Part shown: positions 38,901-47,180 of the stretch, piece by piece
Layout: every line of letters starts with the position of its first letter
How positions within the stretch are numbered: the first letter of the stretch is position 1
Assembly (NCBI GenBank): GCA_000721275.1
Contig: JOFO01000011.1
Coordinates: 80,248 to 144,247, forward strand
DNA: 64,000 nucleotides
Reading direction: 5' to 3'
From: Microtetraspora glauca
Lineage (GTDB): Bacteria > Actinomycetota > Actinomycetes > Streptomycetales > Streptomycetaceae
Position numbers and translations under genes: made by a program
The notes under the pieces: model-generated
What the model saw: only the letters and a program-made list of their open reading frames with translations
What the model was told of the DNA's origin: nothing
Databases searched by the model: none

Positions 38901-41900
38901 GTCAACAAGGCGTTCGTCAGCTGCGAGGACTGCGGCTGGCAGCAGGTGGTGGCGCCGGAGCGCCGCACCCGCTGGTACGGGCACCCGTGCCCGCGCTACC
39001 GGTGCAAGGGACTGCTGACCCCACCTCAGCCGGGCGTGCCGCGCAGCGGGGCCGGCACGTCCGGGTTCGGCTCGGCGGTCCACGAGCGGGACTACACCGG
39101 CGACTACTACCGCCGGCTCTACCTGACCGGCGGGACGTTCCGCGTGGTCACCGCGGAGCACACGGGCATGCTCACCAGACCGGAGCGGGAGCGCGTCGAG
39201 CGCAGCTTCAAGGCGGGCACGCACTACACCGACCCCAACGTGCTGTCGTGCACGCCCACGCTGGAACTCGGCATCGACATCGGCGAGTTGTCCGCCGTGC
39301 TGCTCGGGTCCCTGCCCAAGGGCCCTGCCAACTACGTGCAGCGGGCGGGCCGCGCGGGACGCCGTACGGGCAACGCGCTGGTGGTCGCCTTCGGCGGGCG
39401 CCGCGCCCGGGACCTGTACTACCTGGACGAGCCGTCGGAGATGATCGCGGGGACGATCCTTCCTCCCGGCTGTTACCTGTCGGCCGTGGAGATCCTGCGC
39501 CGCCAGTACACGGCCCGGCTCCTCGATCTCGCGGCGAGCGGCGGACTGCGGACCTCCGACGGCGAACTCCTTCCGCCGGTGCCCCGGTTGTCCTCCGCCC
39601 TGTTCGGCGCCACAGGATGGTGCCAGGACCTGGCGGACGCCGCGCAGACCCACGGCGCCACGCTGGTCGAGGAGTTCCTCGCCCTGTTCCCGGGGGGCGG
39701 CGACGATGCCGACGGCGGCGTGTCGCCGTACGCGGCGGACGAGCTCAGGGCGTACGCCACCGGCGGCATCGTCCGGGCGCTGCAGGAGGCGGAAGAGGAC
39801 TGGACCGGCCGGCGCGAGGAGCTCCGGCGCAGGATCGCCGCGATCGACAAGGCCGCCGAGCACCTGGTCCGCACGGACGCCGTCCAGGACCGCGAACGCC
39901 GGGAACTGCTCGCCGAACGGCGCAGCGCGGGCGACCTGCTGCGGGAACTCAGCCAGTCGAGCGCGCACGGCACCCTGGTGGAACTCGGACTGCTGCCGAA
40001 CTACAGCCTCACCGACACCACCACGCAGCTGGAAGCGACGCTGTACTGGACGGAGACGCCGGACGACGAGGAGGACACCCGGCCGGAGAACCCCGCGGGG
40101 GACCCGGCCAAGCGGGTGTACCGCAGCGAGACGCGGGACTACGAGCGCTCCCGCAAGCTCGCCCTGACCGAACTGGCCCCCGGGAACAGCTTCTACGTCA
40201 ACGGCTACCGGCACGTGGTGCGCGCCCTCGACGTCGGCACCCCGGACCGCCGGGCCTGGGCCGAGTGGCGGCTCTGCCCGGCGTGCGGGTACGTCCGTAC
40301 GCACGACGCCAGGAAGGACACCAGCCCGTGTCCCCGCTGCGGCGGGCGGGAGATCGCCGACGCGGGCTGCGTGCAGTACGTGCTCCAGCCGCGGCGCGTC
40401 GTCTCCCGTGACAAGCGGGACGACGCCCGGGTGCGGGACGACCGCGACGAGCGGGACCGCCGGCACTACGCGGTGCTGACGACGGTCGACGTCGACCCGG
40501 AGCGGATCACCCCCGGGTCGTGGCGGCACGAGACGGCCGTCTTCGGCGTGGACTTCACCCGGCACGCGAAGATCCGCACGCTCAACCTGGGTCTCGACCG
40601 GGAGGAGGGCAGCAGCACCGTGCCGCTCGCCGGCGCGGACGTACGGCTCAACCCCTTCTACGTGTGCACCGGTTGCGGCGGCGCGACGGCCGAGGGCCGT
40701 CCGGTCGTGGACGTGCCCCAGCACGCGCTGACGGACTCCGGCGCGGCGAGCACCGCGGCCGCCGCCCACCACCTGCTGTGGTGTCCGCGCCGCCGCACCA
40801 GGGAAGCACCGGCGGCCGGACCGGGCGAGCAGCAGGGCAAGGGGGAGGACGTGCCGCTGCTGCTCGCGCACGAGCTCACCACGGAGGCGGTGCGCATCCT
40901 GCTGCCCGCCTCCGTGGCCCGCGCCAAGGAGCGCCTCGCGTCGTTCACGGCCGCACTGTTCGCGGGCATCGCGGCGCAGTACGGCGGCGATCCCGACCAC
41001 ATCGACATCGCCGAGGCGACGATGCCCGACCACCTGGGCACCGACGGCTCCGACTGGCCTCGGCGGTTCCTCGTGGTCTACGACCGCCTCCCGGGAGGCA
41101 CCGGCTATCTGCACCGGCTCGCGTCCGCCGACGGCTTCCGGGACGTGCTGCTCAAGGCGCGGGACGTCATCGAGGACTGCGGGTGCCGCGAGAAGGGTCT
41201 CGACGGCTGCCACCAGTGCCTGCTGCGGCGCGTGCCGGCGGCCGACTACGACAAGGTCAGCCGCAACGAGGTGCGGCAGATGCTGGAGGACCTCCTCGGC
41301 GAGGACGGTTCGCGCTGGCGGACCTCCCCCGTCGCGACGACCCGGCACATCCCGCTGGAGCGGCAGGCCGAGAGCGACCTGGAGATCCTGTTCATCGAGA
41401 CGCTCCAGGAGTGGGCGAGGCTCGCCGATTCCGGGGCCACCGCCGACGCGTACACCACGTCGGCCGGCACGTACGCGCTCGACCTGCGGCTGACGGGTGA
41501 CGACGGGGCGACGGTGAGCTGGCGTGTCTCGCAGCAGCGCGCTCTGGACGGCACCCGGCCCGACATACTCCTCGAACGCCTCGACGCGCCCGGCCCCCGC
41601 GTCGCGGTGTACCTCGACGGCTTCGCCTACCACGCGACCCCCGAGCACAACCGGCTGGCCGACGACGCCACCAAGCGGACCGGCCTGCGCAGCGAGGGAC
41701 TGCGGGTGTTCCAGCTGTCGTACGACGACGTCAAGGAATGGCGCGAGCGCGTACGGGACACCGGATACGCGGCGGCGGGCCCGGCCGATCCGGTCTGGCA
41801 GCCCTATCCGGCGGACGCGCAGAACCGGGCACGCGACTACTACAGCCGCATCGGCGGAGGACTGCCCGGCGAACTGTCCGACGCCGTCTGGGTCAACCCC

Positions 41901-42887
41901 GCCCGGCTCCTGCTCGCCTATCTGCGGACGCCCGACGCCGCACGCTGGCAGCGGCGGGCCGAAGCCGTCGCCGCGGGACTCGTCGGCGCGGCCGGCGTCC
42001 GCGCCGCCGCCCTCGGGACGGACGGCCTCGGGCCGGCCCTGCTGTCGGCGCTGGGCGGCGGAACGGTCACGGGTCCGGCGGGACCGGTCCGGCTGGTGTA
42101 CGGCCCCGACGCCTCCGGCTGCCGGCTCGTCCTGGCCGCGGACGGCCGGCGCACCCCGCCGGTGTGGACGGGTCTGACCGTGCTCGACGACAGTGCCGAG
42201 GCCATGGCCGACGCGCGGGCCCACCGGAGGCGCTGGCGAGCCTGGTTGTACTGGAGCAACGTGCTGCAGTTCCTGGACCACGGGGGCGGCGACAGCGCCC
42301 AGCTCACCACGGGCCTCGTCGACGGCTTCGCCACCGAAGCGCTGACCGTGACCGGCGGCGAGGGATGGCTGCAGTCCGCCAGGACCGAGATTCCCCGGGA
42401 GGAGTCGGCGGCGGTCGAGGTCGGCGCCGTCCGGGACGGCACGCCGGCGGCCGCGGTCGCCGCGGCCTCCGCCGGAGTGACGGCAGCGGCCGCCGAGCCG
42501 GTCGCGGCAACGGTGACCGGCCGGGACCCGGGCTGGGGCCCGGTGCTCGAATTCCTCGATCCCGACGAGCCGGGCCTCGCCGAGCTGGCCCTGGCCCTGG
42601 CGGAGGCCGGGGTGCCCGCGCCCGAGGACGGTCACGAGCTCGACGAGCGGGGCTGGCAGGCCGAACTGGCCTGGCCCACGGCCCGCGTCGGCGTGGTCCT
42701 CGCCGCCCGTGACGACGGCCCGGAACCCGACCACGAGGCCGCGGACCGCGACAAGGCCTTCGCGACGGCCGGCTGGGACGTCCGTACGGCGACGGCCTGG
42801 GACGCCGCCGAACTGGCCGCCCGGCTGCTCGGACGGAGCCGGGACACGAACCATGACAGCACCAGTGACGGGGAGCACACACGATGA
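35943..42887 (+). CDS. Giant DUF1998 (YprA/DruE-like) DEAD/DEAH helicase with C-terminal nuclease-like domain
   Basis: SF2 helicase of 2314 residues. RecA1: motif I TTGTGSGKTESF near residue 104, motif II VLDEFHTYDGAQG near 225, motif III PVATSATLGEG. RecA2: motif V CTPTLELGIDIG, motif VI QRAGRAGRRTGN near 1132. Zinc clusters CRNCGRSGW, CPACHTDN, CEDCGW and CPACGYVR with CPRCGG; the MZB/DUF1998 four-Cys end is near 1745-1760. Residues about 1805-1930 (VAVYLDGFAYHA...GLRVFQLSYDDV) form a DUF559/Vsr-like PD-(D/E)xK domain. Layout resembles Druantia DruE and equals DISARM DrmA plus DrmB in one chain. GTG at 35943 after AAAGGGA; GTG at 35880 is possible. Overlaps the RelE-UvrD gene by four bases. 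Confidence 0.83.
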   Translation: MKPTMAAAQLRGSLTQYLTTTYALADEGTRRALERFLGHPETGIFRGPYLRIRTPFHVADDGWQRELEWTAGFPGFAPYRHQARAWARLSTLHGPALPTLVTTGTGSGKTESFLIPVLDHCRRERARGNRGVKAVLLYPMNALATDQAGRIGDYLARPELAQVTAGLYIGDRPDTDFRRVMTRREEMRVSPPDVLITNYKMLDLLLQRGEDRSLWEGADLTYVVLDEFHTYDGAQGTDVAMLLRRLAAATGASRPGRPLGSICPVATSATLGEGPAGTVGKEAGGILDVASRVFGMPFPADAVVGEERMSAEEFTGAVDYELPEPPTPQEVIACSGGPGVEAQPDLLDLDGLAERLLGRASLDAFRIGRLLKRHDFTHGVLSLLGGEPLDEWGLRDRLARFGYAWGRTARENPQLVLQALSRFVALLSAARDPESDERRPRPLLHIEAHLWVRPVTRVLRGVGAAPEFRWYEDDRTAARRAALHAAPVTDEEPDGSSGGWPSASARPQPLPGADTAVRPAEVHLPAVYCRNCGRSGWAALSPEADPQRLVMAQDRIWRASVGRDKRRLRYFIAATQSERQQTLDALTGARPSDGGGVDPLSVVVLDGGQGTYRLPTPSDAGDLIDAWFALAVLDKKSADRAAKDDRCPACHTDNSIRFLGTAQAALASATVTQLFTGGDIALVPEERKTLLFNDSTQDAAHRAGYVANASYKFSLRSLLAHNLDESGAPTALNDLIGHVLESVDDPEALAAVVPPDLHDEPGVDRLLSGRGTGDARTWKLIGERLAFATVMEFGLRSRMGRTLELTRTAAAEVVIADPERVTALARDIHLALPGQLLVTGGLPTPDRYLAYVRGLLERLRLRGAVHHRWLDTWMKEAGTNRYLISGRRPEGMPAFPEGVAPPRFLLDGQKDRSEFDAITGRLGWYQDWTRRCLGLDAAGATEYLRRLLPALADERVLAVRTARDRQTRLYGLQPGHIEARLLDDAVVNKAFVSCEDCGWQQVVAPERRTRWYGHPCPRYRCKGLLTPPQPGVPRSGAGTSGFGSAVHERDYTGDYYRRLYLTGGTFRVVTAEHTGMLTRPERERVERSFKAGTHYTDPNVLSCTPTLELGIDIGELSAVLLGSLPKGPANYVQRAGRAGRRTGNALVVAFGGRRARDLYYLDEPSEMIAGTILPPGCYLSAVEILRRQYTARLLDLAASGGLRTSDGELLPPVPRLSSALFGATGWCQDLADAAQTHGATLVEEFLALFPGGGDDADGGVSPYAADELRAYATGGIVRALQEAEEDWTGRREELRRRIAAIDKAAEHLVRTDAVQDRERRELLAERRSAGDLLRELSQSSAHGTLVELGLLPNYSLTDTTTQLEATLYWTETPDDEEDTRPENPAGDPAKRVYRSETRDYERSRKLALTELAPGNSFYVNGYRHVVRALDVGTPDRRAWAEWRLCPACGYVRTHDARKDTSPCPRCGGREIADAGCVQYVLQPRRVVSRDKRDDARVRDDRDERDRRHYAVLTTVDVDPERITPGSWRHETAVFGVDFTRHAKIRTLNLGLDREEGSSTVPLAGADVRLNPFYVCTGCGGATAEGRPVVDVPQHALTDSGAASTAAAAHHLLWCPRRRTREAPAAGPGEQQGKGEDVPLLLAHELTTEAVRILLPASVARAKERLASFTAALFAGIAAQYGGDPDHIDIAEATMPDHLGTDGSDWPRRFLVVYDRLPGGTGYLHRLASADGFRDVLLKARDVIEDCGCREKGLDGCHQCLLRRVPAADYDKVSRNEVRQMLEDLLGEDGSRWRTSPVATTRHIPLERQAESDLEILFIETLQEWARLADSGATADAYTTSAGTYALDLRLTGDDGATVSWRVSQQRALDGTRPDILLERLDAPGPRVAVYLDGFAYHATPEHNRLADDATKRTGLRSEGLRVFQLSYDDVKEWRERVRDTGYAAAGPADPVWQPYPADAQNRARDYYSRIGGGLPGELSDAVWVNPARLLLAYLRTPDAARWQRRAEAVAAGLVGAAGVRAAALGTDGLGPALLSALGGGTVTGPAGPVRLVYGPDASGCRLVLAADGRRTPPVWTGLTVLDDSAEAMADARAHRRRWRAWLYWSNVLQFLDHGGGDSAQLTTGLVDGFATEALTVTGGEGWLQSARTEIPREESAAVEVGAVRDGTPAAAVAAASAGVTAAAAEPVAATVTGRDPGWGPVLEFLDPDEPGLAELALALAEAGVPAPEDGHELDERGWQAELAWPTARVGVVLAARDDGPEPDHEAADRDKAFATAGWDVRTATAWDAAELAARLLGRSRDTNHDSTSDGEHTR

Positions 42888-45142
42888 CCGCCTCGGGCGT
42901 GACGCTGCGCCTGCTCGACAAGGCCGACAAGGAGATCCTCAAGCTCCCCCGTACGGTCAAGGGCGCCTTCTTCGACTTCCAGCACAAGTTCAAGACCAAC
43001 CCGCACACCACCGGCCTCAAGCTCCAGCAGCTCAAGGGAGACAGCCGGCTGTGGTCGGCGCGCGTCAGCGACGACTACCGGGCGCTGCTGATCCGGCTCG
43101 CCGAGGACGACTGGCTGATCGTCTCCGTCAAGCACCGCAAGGACGTCTACGACCGGCTGTCGGCGCAGGTCAACCAGGTCACCGGTGGCATCGAGTACGT
43201 CGACCTGGAAGTCGTGGAGGAGAGCGTCCTCCGCAGGCTTCCCGCGCTGCCCGCCCCCGCGCCGGCCGCGCCTGAGGCCCCGGCGCCCGAAGCGGCCAAG
43301 CCGCAGGAGCTCTTCGCGGCCTGGACCGACGCCCAGCTGTCGGATCTCGGCGTCGCCGAGCCGCTGCTCCCGGTCATCCGGACGCTCACCACCGAGGACC
43401 AGCTCCTCGGCCTCGTCGAGTACGCGCCCCAGCTCACCGGCGAGGTCCTGCTCGCGCTCTTCGACGGCAAGGCGTACGACGAGGTCCTCGACCAGGTGAC
43501 GACACCCGTCGCCGTCGCCGAGCCGGTCGACCCCGACGACTTCCAGGCCGCGGCGCAGCGCCCAGCCACGGTCGTCACCACCTCCGACGAGGCCCTCCGC
43601 GAGGCCCTGGAGGGCGGCGACTTCAGCCGCTGGAAGGTCTTCCTCCACCCCACGCAGGCCAAGCTGGTGGAACGGCGCTACTCGGGCCCGGCCCGGGTCG
43701 GCGGAGGTCCCGGCACGGGCAAGACCATCGTCGCCCTGCACCGAGTGCGCCATCTGGTGCGGCAGCTGCCGCCCGGCCGCGACAAGCCGGTCCTCCTCAC
43801 CACCTACAACAAGAACCTCGCCGCGGATCTCCGGTCCCGGCTGCTGGAGCTGGGCGGCGAGGAACTGCTGGCCCGGGTCGAGGTCAGCCACGTCGACCAG
43901 CTGGCGCTGCGCATCGTGCGCGAGGCCGAACCGGGCAGCGGCAAGCAGGTGATGGACGACAGCCAGGCCGTACGGGAATGGCGGGCGCTGCTCGACGAGC
44001 TGGGCGAGGAAGGCTGGGACCCCGAGTTCCTGCACGACGAATGGACCCAGGTGATCCTGGGGCAGGCCGTCGCCACGCGCACCGACTACTTCCGCGCCCG
44101 GCGGGCCGGACGCGGCCGGAACGTCACCCGGGGCGAGCGCGCCGAGATCTGGCAGCTCGCGGAGCGCTTCACCCAGCGCCTGGACCGGCTCGGGCGCCAG
44201 ACGTGGGACCAGGTCGCCGAGCGCGCCGCCCGCCTGGAGATGGGCCGCGAACAGCGGATCCTCGCCCTCGCGCGGCAGCGGGAGGAGGCCGGCGGCCTCG
44301 ACAACATCCACGTCGCGGACGGCTCGGGCGGCTGGCTGCGCTACCGGTACCGGCACATCGTGGTGGACGAGGCGCAGGACCTGCGCCCGGCGCACTGGAA
44401 GATGCTGCGCGCGATGGCGCCCCGAGAGGCGGACGACCTGTTCCTGGTCGGTGACACCCATCAGCGCATCTACAAGAACCAGGTGACGCTGGGCAGTCTG
44501 GGCGTCAACATCCGGGGCCGGTCGTCGAAGCTCAGCCTGAGCTACCGCACGACGCGCCAGATCCTCCGCTCCGCGCTCGACGTGCTCGGCGAGACGGACT
44601 ACGACGACCTCGACGGCGACAAGGAGACGCTCGCCGGCTACCGGTCCGTGCTCAGCGGACGGCAGCCGTCGGGGCACTCCTACCCGGACTGGGCCGCCGA
44701 GCGGGAAGGCATCGCGGCTCTCATCGCGGGCTGGGACGCCGATCCCGATCTGGCCATTCCGCACGAGCAGATCGCCATCTGCGTGCCGACGAACCAGATG
44801 GCCGCCGAGATCGGCTACACGCTCGGCACGCACGGCATCCGGCCGGTGGAGATCCGTGCCGACGGGCCCCAGGGCGACGGCGGCGTGCACGTCGGCACGA
44901 TGTTCCGGTTCAAGGGACTCGAGTACCAGCGGATGATCATCGCGGGCGTGTCGGACGGCCTGGTGCCGCGCGAGGCGGTGAGCCGGCTGCGCACGAGCGA
45001 TCCGGTGCGGTACCGCCACGAGATGCAGCGGGCCCGGTCGCTGCTGTTCGTGGCGGCCACCCGGGCGCGGGACAGCGTGGATGTCTTCTGGCATGGCAAC
45101 CCGAGTCCGTTCCTGGGCCCCGGACTGACGCGACAGGAGTAG
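42884..45142 (+). CDS. RelE-like domain fused to UvrD/Rep-family helicase
   Basis: 752 residues. Residues 1-95 resemble RelE/ParE-type folds (LRLLDKADKEILKLPRTVKGAFFDF, then LWSARVSDDYRALLIR and VKHRKDVYDRL, in parts); after an Ala/Pro linker comes an SF1A UvrD helicase: motif I GGGPGTGKTIVALH near 273, motif II HIVVDEAQDLRPAHW near 492, motif III LVGDTHQRIY, motif IV LSLSYRTTRQIL, motifs V-VI VGTMFRFKGLEYQRM and LLFVAATRARDSV. All helicase motifs are intact. The start overlaps the giant helicase stop (ATGA). RelE-UvrD fusions recur in bacterial defence islands; whether the RelE part cuts mRNA is unknown, and it may be a fold-only binding module. Confidence 0.83.
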   Translation: MTASGVTLRLLDKADKEILKLPRTVKGAFFDFQHKFKTNPHTTGLKLQQLKGDSRLWSARVSDDYRALLIRLAEDDWLIVSVKHRKDVYDRLSAQVNQVTGGIEYVDLEVVEESVLRRLPALPAPAPAAPEAPAPEAAKPQELFAAWTDAQLSDLGVAEPLLPVIRTLTTEDQLLGLVEYAPQLTGEVLLALFDGKAYDEVLDQVTTPVAVAEPVDPDDFQAAAQRPATVVTTSDEALREALEGGDFSRWKVFLHPTQAKLVERRYSGPARVGGGPGTGKTIVALHRVRHLVRQLPPGRDKPVLLTTYNKNLAADLRSRLLELGGEELLARVEVSHVDQLALRIVREAEPGSGKQVMDDSQAVREWRALLDELGEEGWDPEFLHDEWTQVILGQAVATRTDYFRARRAGRGRNVTRGERAEIWQLAERFTQRLDRLGRQTWDQVAERAARLEMGREQRILALARQREEAGGLDNIHVADGSGGWLRYRYRHIVVDEAQDLRPAHWKMLRAMAPREADDLFLVGDTHQRIYKNQVTLGSLGVNIRGRSSKLSLSYRTTRQILRSALDVLGETDYDDLDGDKETLAGYRSVLSGRQPSGHSYPDWAAEREGIAALIAGWDADPDLAIPHEQIAICVPTNQMAAEIGYTLGTHGIRPVEIRADGPQGDGGVHVGTMFRFKGLEYQRMIIAGVSDGLVPREAVSRLRTSDPVRYRHEMQRARSLLFVAATRARDSVDVFWHGNPSPFLGPGLTRQE

Positions 45143-45214
45143 AGCGGGGCGGATCGCGGCAGGTCACGGGCCGTCACAGGACATCTAGAACCGCAGGACG
45201 ATCGGTGCCGGGCG

Positions 45215-46768
45215 TCAGCCGCCCGGCATCATCCCCCCGCCCTTCAGGCGTTCGATGTCCGAGGGGCGGACCTGGATGGCGAAGAGGGCTATCAGGAGGG
45301 CCACCAGGGCGAAGGCGGCGGCGACGATGAAGCCGGCGGAGACGCCCGCGGTGAGGACCTCGTCGCCCCAGGGGGGTGGGAGTTGGCCGGTTTCGGCGAA
45401 GCGGGCCTTTTCGGCGGGGTTCGCCTGGGAGAGGAAGGCCGGGACCTGGTCGTCGGCCTCGTTGCGGCTGGCGGTGCCGAAGACGGTGACCAGGATCGAC
45501 AGGCCGAGCGAACCGCCCACCTGCTGGGTCGCGTTGAGGAGGCCGGAGGCGGCGCCGGACTCGGCGGGCTCGACGTTGGAGAGGGCCATCAGGGTCAGCG
45601 ACACGAACATCAGGCCCATGCCGGCGCTGAAGACCAGCATCGGGCCGAGGATCGAGCCCGCGTAGGTCGAGTGCACGTCCGTCAGCGTCAGCCAGGAGAG
45701 GCCGACCGCCAGGCACAGGGCGCCCAGCACCATGAAGGGCTTCGGGCCGAACCTCGGGAGGAGCTGCGAGGTGACGCCGGCCACGACCGCGATCACCGCG
45801 CTCACCGGCAGGAACGCCAGGCCCGCCTCCAGCGGGGAGAAGCCGAGCACCTGCTGCACGAAGAGCGTCAGGAAGAAGAACATCCCGAAGATCGCCGCCG
45901 CCAGGCAGAGCATCATGCCGTACGTGCCCGCCCTGTTGCGGTCCGCGAACATGTGCAGCGGGGTGATCGGCTGCCGGCTCCGGCGCTCCACCAGGATGAA
46001 CACCGCGAGCAGCACGACGGCGACACAGAACGAGGCGATCGTCCAGGGATCGCTCCAGCCCTCCTGCGCGGCCCGGATGAAGCCGTAGACCAGCGCCACC
46101 ATGCCGAGCGTCGACGTCAGCGCGCCCGCCAGGTCGAAGTGGCCGGGATGCCGTTCGGACTCCCGGACGTGACGCGGCGTCAGGATCGCGATCATCAGGG
46201 CGATCGGCACGTTCACGAAGAAGATCCAGCGCCAGTCGAGCCATTCGACGAGCACGCCGCCCGCGAGCAGGCCGATCGCTCCGCCGCCCGCCGACACGCC
46301 CGCGAACACCCCGAACGCCCGGGTGCGTTCCGGGCCTTCCTCGAAGGTGGTCGTGATGAGCGACAGCGACGTCGGCGAGGCGATCGCGCCGCCGACGCCC
46401 TGGAGGGCGCGCGCCGCGAGGAGTTGCCACGACTCCTGCGCGAACCCGCCGAGCAGGGAGGCGAGTCCGAACAGCAGGACGCCGAAGACGAAGACCCGGC
46501 GCCTGCCCAGGATGTCGCCGAACCGCCCGCCGAGCAGCAGCAGTCCGCCGAAGGTCAGCGTGTAGGCGTTGACCACCCAGGAGAGGCTGGTGGTCGAGAA
46601 GTCGAGGGCTCTCTGGATGTCCGGGAGCGCGATGTTGACGATGGTGATGTCCAGGACGACCATCAGCTGGCAGGAGGCGATGACGAACAGGGCGATGCCC
46701 TTGCCGTCGCCCGTGCGGGTGGGAGTGGGATCCACCGCCGGGGTCGTCCGCTTCGGTGTGCTACTCAT
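45215..46768 (-). CDS. MFS drug:H+ antiporter, DHA2 (EmrB/QacA) type
   Basis: Membrane exporter, 517 residues with 14 predicted transmembrane segments, as expected for DHA2. Signatures: LDITIVNIALPDI in segment 1 (motif D1), GGRFGDILGRRRVF (motif A), and GVFAGVSAGGGAIGLLAGG (motif C of antiporters). A loop near residue 440 (FLSQANPAEKARFAETGQLP) is extracellular. Substrate unknown; members export dyes, antibiotics or aromatic compounds. Divergent from the aryl-CoA ligase/PaaX pair, so export of an aromatic acid is possible. ATG at 46768, poor ribosome site. Confidence 0.88.
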   Translation of the reverse strand: MSSTPKRTTPAVDPTPTRTGDGKGIALFVIASCQLMVVLDITIVNIALPDIQRALDFSTTSLSWVVNAYTLTFGGLLLLGGRFGDILGRRRVFVFGVLLFGLASLLGGFAQESWQLLAARALQGVGGAIASPTSLSLITTTFEEGPERTRAFGVFAGVSAGGGAIGLLAGGVLVEWLDWRWIFFVNVPIALMIAILTPRHVRESERHPGHFDLAGALTSTLGMVALVYGFIRAAQEGWSDPWTIASFCVAVVLLAVFILVERRSRQPITPLHMFADRNRAGTYGMMLCLAAAIFGMFFFLTLFVQQVLGFSPLEAGLAFLPVSAVIAVVAGVTSQLLPRFGPKPFMVLGALCLAVGLSWLTLTDVHSTYAGSILGPMLVFSAGMGLMFVSLTLMALSNVEPAESGAASGLLNATQQVGGSLGLSILVTVFGTASRNEADDQVPAFLSQANPAEKARFAETGQLPPPWGDEVLTAGVSAGFIVAAAFALVALLIALFAIQVRPSDIERLKGGGMMPGG

Positions 46769-47180
46769 GTTCGTTCATGGCGCGTCGCGCCCTCACCGCA
46801 GGGGCCGTGGGCCGGTCAGTCCACCTTTCGACCCTAAGCCCGGCCCCCGGTCGCGACCAGTCGATCATCTGGCCGCCCGAGCACCTGCCCGCCGGACGGG
46901 CCCTGCGCCGCCATCCGCCCCGAGGGCCGGTGGAGTTGAGCGGTCACGGCGCGGGCCTCGTATGGGCCAGTCCGCGGGCCCAGTGCCACGGGCCGGGTGA
47001 GAATGCCGCCATGTGGGACCTCTCCGACGCCCCCGGGCGTCGTCCCGGTCGCCGCCACCGGCCCGGAACCGGCGGTGCGGTGACGCCGTCGTGTCGCGGA
47101 TCGGTGACCTCCGTCAGCTCCACGATACGTCGGTCGGGTGTCGGACGCCGCCCCGCCCCCTCCCACCGCGGGCGGTGGCC
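46769..47180. other. Intergenic region between the MFS gene and the aryl-CoA ligase gene
   Basis: 412 bases separating divergent genes, with no gene I can support and no clear operator palindrome. It should hold both promoters. Possible earlier in-frame GTG starts for the ligase lie near 47090, but they add no conserved sequence. Confidence 0.5.

Noticed and set aside
37317..42878. Very long minus-strand open frame opposite the giant helicase
   Set aside because: GC-rich shadow without recognisable domains; the plus strand carries every SF2 helicase motif and zinc cluster.
15006..45142. BREX/Pgl or Zorya as the identity of the island
   Set aside because: No PglZ, BrxC/PglY, PglX-type partner set or ZorAB motor genes are present; a lone Ser/Thr kinase is not enough.
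15006..45142. The island as an integrated plasmid or prophage
   Set aside because: No integrase, transposase, tRNA gene or clear flanking direct repeat was seen at the borders, though exchange by homologous recombination remains possible.
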